Shown: one piece after another, positions 8,807 through 16,492 of the stretch | How the letters are laid out: every line of letters begins with the position of its first letter | Position numbering within the stretch: the first letter of the stretch is position 1 | Source of the DNA: Clostridia bacterium | Lineage (GTDB): Bacteria; Bacillota; Clostridia; TANB77; CAG-508 | Assembly (NCBI GenBank): GCA_022791835.1 | Contig: JAAVZW010000063.1 | Span: 1-32,489 of the forward strand | Direction: 5' to 3' | DNA length: 32,489 nt | Program-made: the position numbers and the translations under genes | Notes under the pieces: model-generated | Told to the model about the DNA's origin: nothing | Database searches by the model: none | What the model saw: the letters and a program-made list of their open reading frames with translations, nothing else

Positions 8807-11251
8807 TTATTCTTCTGTTTCTATCTCTTTATCTTCTGATATTTTTTCTATGCTTACTACTTTTCCTTCATTTGTTCTCATTAGTGTTACACCTTGTGTT
8901 GGACGTCCTAGTATACTTATCTCAGATACTTTTATTCTTATTATTGTTCCAGTATCTGTAACTAGCATTATATCGTCATCTTCATCTACTAATTTTACTC
9001 CTATTACTTTTCCTGTTTTTGGAGTAATTTTGTATGTTATAACACCTTTTCCAGCTCTTACTTGTACTCTGTATTCATCTAATTCTGTTCTCTTTCCAAA
9101 ACCATTTTCTGTAATTGTAAGCAGTGTTTGTTTACTTCCTGCAACTATTGATTCCATTCCTATTACACTATCATCTTTTTCTAGTTTTATTCCTATTACA
9201 CCTTGTGAAACTCTTCCCATTGGTCTTACATCTTTTTCATCAAATGTTATACATTGTCCACCTTCTGTTACCATTACAACATTGTCTTCTCCATCTGTAA
9301 GTTTTACTGAAATTAGTTCATCGTCTTCTTTTAGTGCAATTCCTTGAAGTCCAGTTCTTCTTGAAGAATCATATTCTGATAATGGTGTTTTCTTGATTAT
9401 ACCATTTTTAGTTGCCATTAATAGGTATTTGCCCTCTGCTATATTTTGTATTGGTATAATTGCTGAAACCTTTTCTCCAGGGTCTAGGCTAAGCAAGTTG
9501 ACTATTGCTGTGCCTTTTGCTGTTCTTCCTGCCTCTGGTATTTCATATCCTCTTAATTTATATAGTTTTCCCTTATTGCTAAAGAACATTATTATGTCAT
9601 GAGTTGAAGCTGTAAATATTTCTTTTACAAAGTCTTCTTCCCTTGTTGTCATTCCTGTAATGCCTTTTCCTCCTCTTTTTTGGCTCTTATATGTATCTAT
9701 TGGTAGTCTTTTAATATAACCAAAATGTGATAATGTGATAACTGTTTCTTCTTCTTTTACTAGGTCTTCCTCTTCTAGTTCTCCTGCACTTGCAATTATT
9801 TTTGTTTTTCTTTCGTCTCCATATTTTTCTTTTATCTCTAGCAATTCTTCTTTTATTATATCATATACTAGTTTTTCACTTGCAAGTATTGCTTTTAAGT
9901 GTTCGATTAATTTCATTATCTCATTATATTCTTCTTCTATCTTTTCTCTTTGCAAACCTGATAATGTTTTTAATCTCATGTCTAATATTGCTTGAGCTTG
10001 TACATCTGATAATCCAAATCTTTCCATTAATCTTTCTTTTGGATCATCATATGAACCTCTTATTATCCTAATTACTTCGTCAATGTTATCTATTGCTATT
10101 TTTAATCCTTCTAATATATGTGCTCTTGCTTCTGCTTTATCTAGCTCGAATTTTGTTCTACGAACTACAACTTCTTTTCTATGATCTATAAAGCACTCTA
10201 GGCATTGTTTTAATGTTAATATTCTAGGTACACCTTTTACTAATGCAAGTGTTATAATACCGAAGGTTTCTTGCATTTGTGTATATTTATAAAGTCTATT
10301 GAGAATTACTTGAGCATTTGCATCTCTTTTTAACTCTACTACAAGTCTTACATTTGCATTTCTATCTGATTCGTCTCTTGTTGCTGAAATTCCTTCTATC
10401 TTTTTATCTCTAGCTAAATCATCTATGTACTTATGAAGTTTTGCTTTATTTACTTGATATGGCAAAGATGTAATTACTATTCTTTGTCTGTTTCCAGACA
10501 TTTCTTCTATCTCTGCCTCTGCTCTCATTATAATTTTTCCTCTTCCTGTTGTATAAGCATCTTTAATTCCTTCTCTACCAACTATTGTTGCTCCTGTTGG
10601 GAAATCTGGTCCTTTTATAATTTTCATTAGGTCTTCATTTGTAACTTCATCATCTTCAATTATTTTAACTATACCATCTACTAGTTCGTTTAAGTTATGT
10701 GGTGGAATATTTGTAGCCATTCCTACTGCTATTCCTGAAGAACCATTTAGTAATAAAGCTGGTAATCTAGCTGGTAATACACTTGGTTCTTGTAATCTAT
10801 CGTCATAGTTAGGTACAAAGTCTACAGTATTCTTTTCAATATCGCTTAGCATATAGTTTGCAAACTTAGCCATTCTTGCTTCTGTATATCTCATTGCTGC
10901 TGGTGGATCTCCATCAATAGAACCAAAGTTTCCGTGTCCATCAATTAATGGATATCTTAAAGTAAAAGTTTGCGCCATTCTAACCATTGCATCATAAACT
11001 GCAGCATCTCCATGAGGGTGATATCTACCCAAAACAGAACCTACTGTATTAGCACATTTTCTATAAGGCTTATCTGATGTAATTCCGTCTTCATGCATTG
11101 AATATAGAATTCTTCTATGTACAGGTTTTAATCCATCTCTAACATCTGGCAAAGCACGAGCAACAATAACACTCATGGCATAATCAATATATGCTGTTTT
11201 CATCTCTTTCTCAATGTCTCTTTCAATTATAGTTTCATCTGGTCTGTCCAT
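8807..11251 (-). CDS. gyrA: DNA gyrase subunit A
   Basis: An 814-residue GyrA. The N-terminal winged-helix and catalytic tyrosine are in AAMRYTEARMAKF (Tyr about 122), preceded by the quinolone-region segment HPHGDAAVYDAMVRMAQ. The C-terminal beta-pinwheel contains the GyrA box in KSQKRGGKGITGM (about 530), which marks gyrase rather than topoisomerase IV. It ends with an acidic tail. It works with GyrB to introduce negative supercoils. The ATG at 11251 follows AGGAAGG. It normally follows gyrB, but here 5.2 kb of other genes lie between them. The gene has no in-frame CGG and needs no recoding, unlike gyrB. Confidence 0.98.
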   Translation of the reverse strand: MDRPDETIIERDIEKEMKTAYIDYAMSVIVARALPDVRDGLKPVHRRILYSMHEDGITSDKPYRKCANTVGSVLGRYHPHGDAAVYDAMVRMAQTFTLRYPLIDGHGNFGSIDGDPPAAMRYTEARMAKFANYMLSDIEKNTVDFVPNYDDRLQEPSVLPARLPALLLNGSSGIAVGMATNIPPHNLNELVDGIVKIIEDDEVTNEDLMKIIKGPDFPTGATIVGREGIKDAYTTGRGKIIMRAEAEIEEMSGNRQRIVITSLPYQVNKAKLHKYIDDLARDKKIEGISATRDESDRNANVRLVVELKRDANAQVILNRLYKYTQMQETFGIITLALVKGVPRILTLKQCLECFIDHRKEVVVRRTKFELDKAEARAHILEGLKIAIDNIDEVIRIIRGSYDDPKERLMERFGLSDVQAQAILDMRLKTLSGLQREKIEEEYNEIMKLIEHLKAILASEKLVYDIIKEELLEIKEKYGDERKTKIIASAGELEEEDLVKEEETVITLSHFGYIKRLPIDTYKSQKRGGKGITGMTTREEDFVKEIFTASTHDIIMFFSNKGKLYKLRGYEIPEAGRTAKGTAIVNLLSLDPGEKVSAIIPIQNIAEGKYLLMATKNGIIKKTPLSEYDSSRRTGLQGIALKEDDELISVKLTDGEDNVVMVTEGGQCITFDEKDVRPMGRVSQGVIGIKLEKDDSVIGMESIVAGSKQTLLTITENGFGKRTELDEYRVQVRAGKGVITYKITPKTGKVIGVKLVDEDDDIMLVTDTGTIIRIKVSEISILGRPTQGVTLMRTNEGKVVSIEKISEDKEIETEE

Positions 11252-11299
11252 TTATTTACCATTCCTTCCTAAAGATTTTTGTCTTATATCCTTACGGAT

Positions 11300-11328
11300 A
11301 TTATACTAAACCGACATTTTTTTTGCAA
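11300..11328 (-). promoter_or_regulatory. gyrA promoter
   Basis: On the minus strand TTGCAA (11323-11328) and TATAAT (11300-11305) are spaced by 17 nt, about 49 nt upstream of the gyrA ATG. A CCGTAAG heptamer begins just after the -10 box, near the expected transcription start. Confidence 0.6.
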
Positions 11329-11379
11329 GTGTTTTATTTACATAATTTAGGAAAATTATTACAATTTAGCTTTTTGTTT

Positions 11380-12145
11380 TTATATTGTCTGTGCTAGTTT
11401 TAGTTCTTCTTCTGTTATATTATCTAAAGTTCCTCCTTTGTTTTTTATAAGAGTTTGTATATTTTCTATAATTCTAGCTTCTTTAAGTGTGCTTTCTAAT
11501 GGCATTAAGTTGTTTAATTTCTTTACGATTTTTCCATACTCTCTCTTCATTCCAACAACATCTTTTTGCTCTAAATAACTATTCCAGTTATTTATATATT
11601 TGCCCATTTTTTCAACTCCATCGACTTGCTCCATAAAGTCTTCCTCTATTTTACTAGAGATACAATCCTTAACAACATTTTTTCCCTTTTTTATTACCTT
11701 AGCTGTTGAGTTGTTTATTAAATTATTATCTTGCGCTGCTTTTACTGCTGTATCTACCATCTTTGAAGCTGTATCTATGATTCCGACCAGATTTGACTGC
11801 GGAATATGCTTGTGATACTGAATCAAATTTTCCTGTAAATATTCCAGTAACACTTTTTCCAATATTACTTGCTGCGTTTATTGCAGTTTTTATTCCTTCT
11901 TTAAACCCATCATTTATAATTACATTCTTTATACCTATTACTTCATCCTCCAAAAAATTGGGGAGCAAAGCTCTTATTGCTACATCTATTCCTGTATTTA
12001 TTACTTTTCCAAATGTGCTCTCAAGAAATTTATTCTGCTCTTCTCCTATATTTTTTTCTAATCCTAATTCAGTTTGTTTATCTAACTCTTTAGTTTCAAT
12101 ATTTTTCGTTTCTTCTTCTTTTTGTATTGATTGTTCTAGCGTCAT
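11380..12145 (-). CDS. Unknown helical protein in the VirB4-linked operon (one CGG +1 recoding site)
   Basis: I do not recognise this 254-residue protein. The N terminus is charged (about 1-40, rich in E and K). The middle has amphipathic glycine- and alanine-rich segments (GFKEGIKTAINAASNIGKSV, then GIFTGKFDSVSQAYSAVKSG). The C-terminal half is charged and helical. No clear signal peptide or catalytic motif is visible. Conventionally it splits into two overlapping frames. Omitting the C opposite position 11785 joins AVKSG to GIIDTASKMVDTAV. It starts 28 nt after the ParA-like gene on the same strand and is probably the last gene of that operon. A role in the secretion apparatus is inferred from context only. 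Confidence 0.6.
11783..11785 (-). other. CGG recoding site 9 (unknown protein, Gly121)
   Basis: Zero frame reads VKSG-RNHRYSFKDG and stops at 11726. Skipping the C opposite 11785 reads VKSG-GIIDTASKMV with a coherent helical continuation. The preceding codon is GGT and the quadruplet is CGGA. No homologue was available to confirm the frame. Confidence 0.65.
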
Positions 12146-12172
12146 TTATGTTACCTCCCAAACTTTACATAT

Positions 12173-13412
12173 TTATTTTATTTGCAACTTTTGTATTAAT
12201 CTTTCATATTCTTTCTTTACATTTTTGCTTATATACAATCGATTTACATTTTTGTTTATTATTTGATTATATCTTATATCATAGTTTAGTACTCCACTTA
12301 TTTTAAATTTAAAGAATAACATTTCTAGTACTTGCTTATTCATTGTATATTTGTTTTTCTTGTTATAAACTATTTCAATTTTATCTGCTCTGATTTCTTC
12401 TAATAAATTTATCGTTTTCTTTATCTGTATTAAATTTCCTTCTGTAAGACAAATTATATTATCACTACAATTTTCTAATATTCTCATAAGTTCTTCGTAT
12501 TTTGTATCTGATGTTGTGTCTATTAATATTAAGTTGTATCTATTTTTTAAAATACTAAGTACCTTTTCTATTTTTTCCTTTTTGCATACATAATTCTTAT
12601 CAAATATAATATTACTACTTGCAATTACATCTATATTTTTGTCCACTTTGATTATAAGTTTTTGTAGATTGTTTTCGCTTAATCTAAACTCTCTTAAAAA
12701 ATTTTTGTCTTCAAGTTTTTGTTTTAGTTCTTTTGGATACTTATGAACTCCGAAAATAGAATGAATATTGTTATTTATTAAATCAAAATCTATGATTAAA
12801 ACTTTTTTGTTCTTGATTATTTTTGATATAATTGATATAAATGTTGTCTTGCCGAACTCCTGCACTTCCTAAAATTGTTATAATTTTTGATGTTGTCTTT
12901 TGCTTTTTTACAAGTTTTATCATTTGTTTTGTTACATTTTCTAATAAAGCTCTTATAGTATTTCTTTTCTTTAATCTTATATTGTTTTCTACTATATCCT
13001 CTTTTTGTGTTAGTTCATCTTCTGCATTGTCTTCTATTAATTCAGTTTCGTTTTTTTGTTTTATGTATATTTCTCCAAAAAGATACTTTGTGATTTCATT
13101 TACATAATTTGAATTATTGTCTATTATCTTAATAACATTTTCATTTTGTAATTTTTGTTTTTCTTGGTTTGTTATGAGTATCATCTCAATATCATTTTTT
13201 AACATTATGATGCCTCTTATCAAATCTTCTAATTCTAATTCGCCTATTATATCTTCTCTTATAATTATTCCATCTATATCTTTATGTTTATCTAAAGCCT
13301 CAAAAATTCCTTCTTGATATTGTATATCTTTTCCTTTTACTATAATCGTTTTTTGTGCTTTGATAAGGTTATTTAATTTTGGGTTTCCTATTGCTGTAAT
13401 TATATTTTTCAC
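12173..13412 (-). CDS. ParA/MinD/CpaE-type ATPase (one CGG +1 recoding site)
   Basis: A 412-residue protein. The first 130 residues look like the receiver-like N-terminal domain of CpaE proteins (EALDKHKDIDGIIIREDIIG, DIEMILITNQ). A lysine-rich linker leads to a MinD/ParA-type domain: Walker A ILGSAGVGKTTFIS (about 179-192), the aspartate-rich KKVLIIDFDLINNN, Walker B NLILIDTTSD. Conventional translation breaks inside Walker A. Omitting the C opposite 12854 restores it. CpaE relatives position or energise pilus and secretion machines, which fits its place behind VirB4. GTG start at 13412, 1 nt after the VirB4 stop, so translation is probably coupled. Confidence 0.78.
12852..12854 (-). other. 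CGG recoding site 10 (ParA-like Walker A, Gly187)
   Basis: Zero frame reads SAGV-RQDNIYIN and later stops. Skipping the C opposite 12854 reads SAGV-GKTTFIS, completing Walker A. The preceding codon is GTT and the quadruplet is CGGC. Confidence 0.9.
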
Positions 13413-13413
13413 T

Positions 13414-15230
13414 TTAATTTATCATCTCTTTCTCAAATTCATCTGCTTCTATTTTTGTTAGTATATGATCATCTCCTACAAACATTAAACATTCTCCTCT
13501 CTTCAATGTTTTTATCTCTATTTTTTCTTTATCTGATAGATTTGAATATTCACATAATATTTTTATGTTTTCTTCTTCAAGTGAGAAAAATGTTTTTATA
13601 CTTGAATTATTTAATATACTTTTACCATAGATACCGATGTTCTAAACTAAATAGGTCTGATACGTCTTGAGTTATTGCTACTGCACTTCCTCCATATTTT
13701 CTAATTGTTTTAAAAATTTTATATATGAAACTAGCTACATATTTATTTGACGTTACTCCTATTAATCTCCATATTTCATCCAAGTAAATTGCCTTTTTAC
13801 TCTTCCTATTTGCCTTTATAAGGTCCCAAAAACATTCTATGAAGATAAACATTCCATATTTAATATTTTCTTCTCCTAACTCATATATGTCTGCTACAAT
13901 TAGTTTATTATTTATCTCAACACTTGTATAGTTATTCAAAAATTTTAGTGAACCTTTAATAAATGGAATGAGCTTGATTTTAAATAATCTAGTTTCTTCT
14001 GTTCTTCCTAATACATTATATAAATCCTCTAAAATTGGCATATCTTTGCTTTCTTTGAAAATAGCCTCTCTTTGCCCATTTATAATTTTTTCTTTAAATA
14101 GACTTTTATCGTCAAATGTGATTCCTTTTTCTTTATAACATTCTATTAGTTTTTCTTCTAGTATGGCTTTTTCTTCTTCGTTCATTTCTCCAAATATTAG
14201 ATTAAAAAATCCTATTAGTTTTCCTATTTTTGTTGCTAGATATCCTTGATTTGCTTCTTCTACACTTTCTTTTCTTATATCAAATACATTTATGTATGTA
14301 TTTGAAGTTGGTCCTATTTTTAGTAGAGTTCCTCCTAAGTTTTCACATATATTTATATATTCTCTTTCTGGATCTATAATGTACTGTTCTATTCCTAATA
14401 GTCTATTTCTTAGAATTAATAGTTTTGTATAAAATGATTTTCCGAGCTCCGCTTGTCCCAAATATACATATATTTGCATTTTTATATTTTACTGTATCAT
14501 ATCTGTCTACAAATACTAATGAATTGTTATATATATTTGTTCCTACAAATATTCCATCTTCGTCAAATATTGATGATGATATAAATGGATATGTAGATAT
14601 AATTCCTGAGGTTAGTATATTTCTTTTTGCTACATTTTTTACTTCATTATTATTTTGCATAAGTGGAAGTGTTGCAATGTATCCTTGTTCCTCTCGAAAA
14701 TATGCTCTTCTTGTTTGTATTCCTCTGCTTTGTGCTATTCCTTCTACTTTGTTTAACAAATATTCCAATTCTTTTTTGTCTTTTGAAAATACTGTTAGGT
14801 AAATATACATATAGTACATTTCTTCTCCATTGACTTGCATTTCTTTTCTTATATATTTGGCATCATTATAGCTAAAAGCAGCAATATCTATGTCTTGTTT
14901 ATTTTGGTTGTTTTCTTTTAGTTCTACTCCTACATTTCCAATATGATATGTTAGTTCTCTTATAGTTTTATAACTATCTTGCTTTTCATAAAATATTGAT
15001 ATATTCATATTTATATTTGTATCTATTAAGTTTTTCAGTATCAATTCTTCTTGTTCTCGATAATAGTTTACGGAAATAAGGGTTGAGTAGAACATCTCAT
15101 CTATTTCCATGTACTTTGGATTATTTAAATTTATATATGATGGTGTTATCTCATCTTTATCTTTAAACGTTCCATCTTTAAATTTCATTTCTTCTTGCAT
15201 GTTCTCTTTTTTTATTATACTTTGTTTCAT
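13414..15230 (-). CDS. VirB4-family conjugation/secretion ATPase (two CGG +1 recoding sites)
   Basis: A 604-residue VirB4/TraE-type ATPase. The N-terminal part (1-250) is the mixed VirB4 N domain. Walker A is CIFGTSGAGKSFYTK (about 254-268), followed by the typical QYIIDPEREYINICENLGG. Walker B is KAIYLDEIWRLIG, then the AITQDVSDLF segment common to VirB4. Conventional reading gives two fragments and an open tail. Omitting the C opposite 14444 restores Walker A, and omitting the C opposite 13636 restores SLEHGIYGKSILNNSS through to KEMIN. It lies 16 nt after the upstream gene and 1 nt before the ParA-like gene. It would power substrate transfer or pilus assembly with VirD4. Confidence 0.9.
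13634..13636 (-). other. CGG recoding site 11 (VirB4, Gly532)
   Basis: Zero frame reads SLEH-RYLW-stop. Skipping the C opposite 13636 reads SLEH-GIYGKSILNNSS and stays open for 72 more residues up to the next gene. The preceding codon is CAT and the quadruplet is CGGT. Confidence 0.85.
14442..14444 (-). other. CGG recoding site 12 (VirB4 Walker A, Gly263)
   Basis: Zero frame reads GTSGA-RKIILYKTINSKK-stop. Skipping the C opposite 14444 reads GTSGA-GKSFYTKLLI, the Walker A motif. The preceding codon is GCT and the quadruplet is CGGA. Confidence 0.92.
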
Positions 15231-15246
15231 AGAATTTCTCCTTTCT

Positions 15247-15801
15247 TTATGCCAAAAAGTTTTTTCTTGAATTGAAAAATGTAAATAATATCTTCTTTAG
15301 TTCCTCTTTATCTGATATTTCTACTACTGTGTTTCCGCATCTTGATAAGCATTCTTTTATTTTAAAAAATTTTTCGTTTAATTCTCCTATCGATAATTCT
15401 TCTGTGCTTTTAGCTCCTTTTATTATTATATAAAAGTTCTTAGACGAAGACTTCTTTTCGTTATTTAGTTTGTTTATAAATTCTATATATTTTTCTGAAA
15501 TTTTTAACAGATTTAGCCTATTTTCTTGTTTTACTGATTCTTTGATTTTTGAAATGTGTTTTGATAAGTCTTCTTTGTTACTTTGAATTAATATTTGAAT
15601 GTCAAAATTGCAAGTTTTTAAAAAAGTTTTATATGAGTTTAATATTCCTTCTTTCTCCATGTCTGATTTTAAATTGTAATTGATTGGAATTATTTTCATT
15701 AACTTAATATATTCTTCACTTTTAAGCTTTATAATACCTTTTTCTAAGATTGCATTAAATGGCAACCATTCTTGCAAAGACATTGTTTTGTCTTTTTGCA
15801 T
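15247..15801 (-). CDS. VirB4-N-terminal-like / TraC-like conjugation protein
   Basis: A 184-residue protein without a P-loop. Its start (MSLQEWLPFNAILEKGIIKL, then EEYIKLMKIIPINYNLKSDM) resembles the small N-terminal VirB4-like proteins that precede VirB4 in Gram-positive conjugation operons. The remainder is mixed helix and strand (NFYIIIKGAKSTEELSIGEL). The family match is by pattern only. The ATG at 15801 has no close ribosome binding site. An AGAAAGGAGG lies about 28-41 nt upstream, too far, with an in-frame TGA between. An internal ATG (MSLQ) is also possible. It is the first gene of the VirB4 operon and its stop is 16 nt before VirB4. Confidence 0.55.
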   Translation of the reverse strand: MQKDKTMSLQEWLPFNAILEKGIIKLKSEEYIKLMKIIPINYNLKSDMEKEGILNSYKTFLKTCNFDIQILIQSNKEDLSKHISKIKESVKQENRLNLLKISEKYIEFINKLNNEKKSSSKNFYIIIKGAKSTEELSIGELNEKFFKIKECLSRCGNTVVEISDKEELKKILFTFFNSRKNFLA

Positions 15802-16033
15802 AAATATATGTCAGTTTTAAACTAACTTGCCTCCTTTCTAAAAGATTTTTCTTATTCAACTTTGTTTTCTAATGATTTTAATTTAGATTTTAAATAAAAT
15901 AGATTTACTAAATTTGAATTAATCATTTTTGAAAATATAAATTTGAAATTTTGATATTACTATTTTAACACGTTTTTTCATTTTGTCAAGTTTTTTTGTA
16001 AAATTTTTACTGGATATTTTTTTTATGTTTGTT

Positions 16034-16475
16034 TATAATAACTAACATAAAGTTAATATTAGTTGAACTAAGAGCAACACGAGGTTAGATTTTAGCTTTT
16101 TGTTGTTCGTGCAAAGGTGTAATATAGCTTTGATTTTAGGTTATATTTTGCCGGAGATGCGAGTATATTGCTTGTATGCAAGCTGCATTTTTTCTTTTAT
16201 TCTATGTGGTTACATTATGTGCAATATATTCAAAGTTAAGATTGTATTTATATTAAATAGTTTTTGTTAATAGTCCCATGTGGATGAATATGTAAATTAT
16301 TGGTGTACTTACAGTCGAGCGAAAGATTAATATATTTGGCTGATTGTTTGTTTATATAGCAATATATATCAAATGAAAAAGTTAGGTATATTAGTTCTAG
16401 CTGAAGATTAATATTAGTTTTATATGCGCTAGTAGGCTTAAGCTCTCTTCTTGCCTATTAGCGCATATTTTACAT
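16034..16475 (+). ncRNA. Candidate plus-strand noncoding RNA in the VirB4-gyrB gap
   Basis: Positions 15802-16492 hold no gene. Within them a perfect TATAAT (16034-16039), with TGGATA 17 nt upstream (16011-16016), precedes about 430 nt. These end in a 16-bp hairpin (16422-16468) followed by TTTT on the plus strand. The tract is richer in G and C than other gaps here, has stops in all plus frames, and contains local stems such as GAGCAACA/TGTTGTTC and GCTTG/CAAGC. TTAATATTAGTT occurs near both ends. I could not match it to 6S, tmRNA, RNase P or SRP RNA. The hairpin alone might simply insulate gyrB. Confidence 0.35.
16422..16468 (+). terminator. Long hairpin terminator before gyrB 3' end
   Basis: ATATGCGCTAGTAGGC (16422-16437) pairs with GCCTATTAGCGCATAT (16453-16468) over 16 bp with one G-T pair and a 15-nt loop. 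Four T follow on the plus strand. On the minus strand it also lies 24 nt beyond the gyrB stop and could serve gyrB, although the T tract there is poor. Confidence 0.75.
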
Positions 16476-16492
16476 AACTATATTATCGTTCA

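Noticed and set aside
8778..9347. Long plus-strand frame opposite gyrA
   Set aside because: It is low-complexity Ser/Ile/Thr/Phe-rich translation antisense to a clearly conserved gene, with no ribosome binding site.
12841..13317. Plus-strand frames rich in Phe/Ser/Ile opposite the ParA-like gene
   Set aside because: They are shadows of the minus-strand gene with composition typical of antisense translation.
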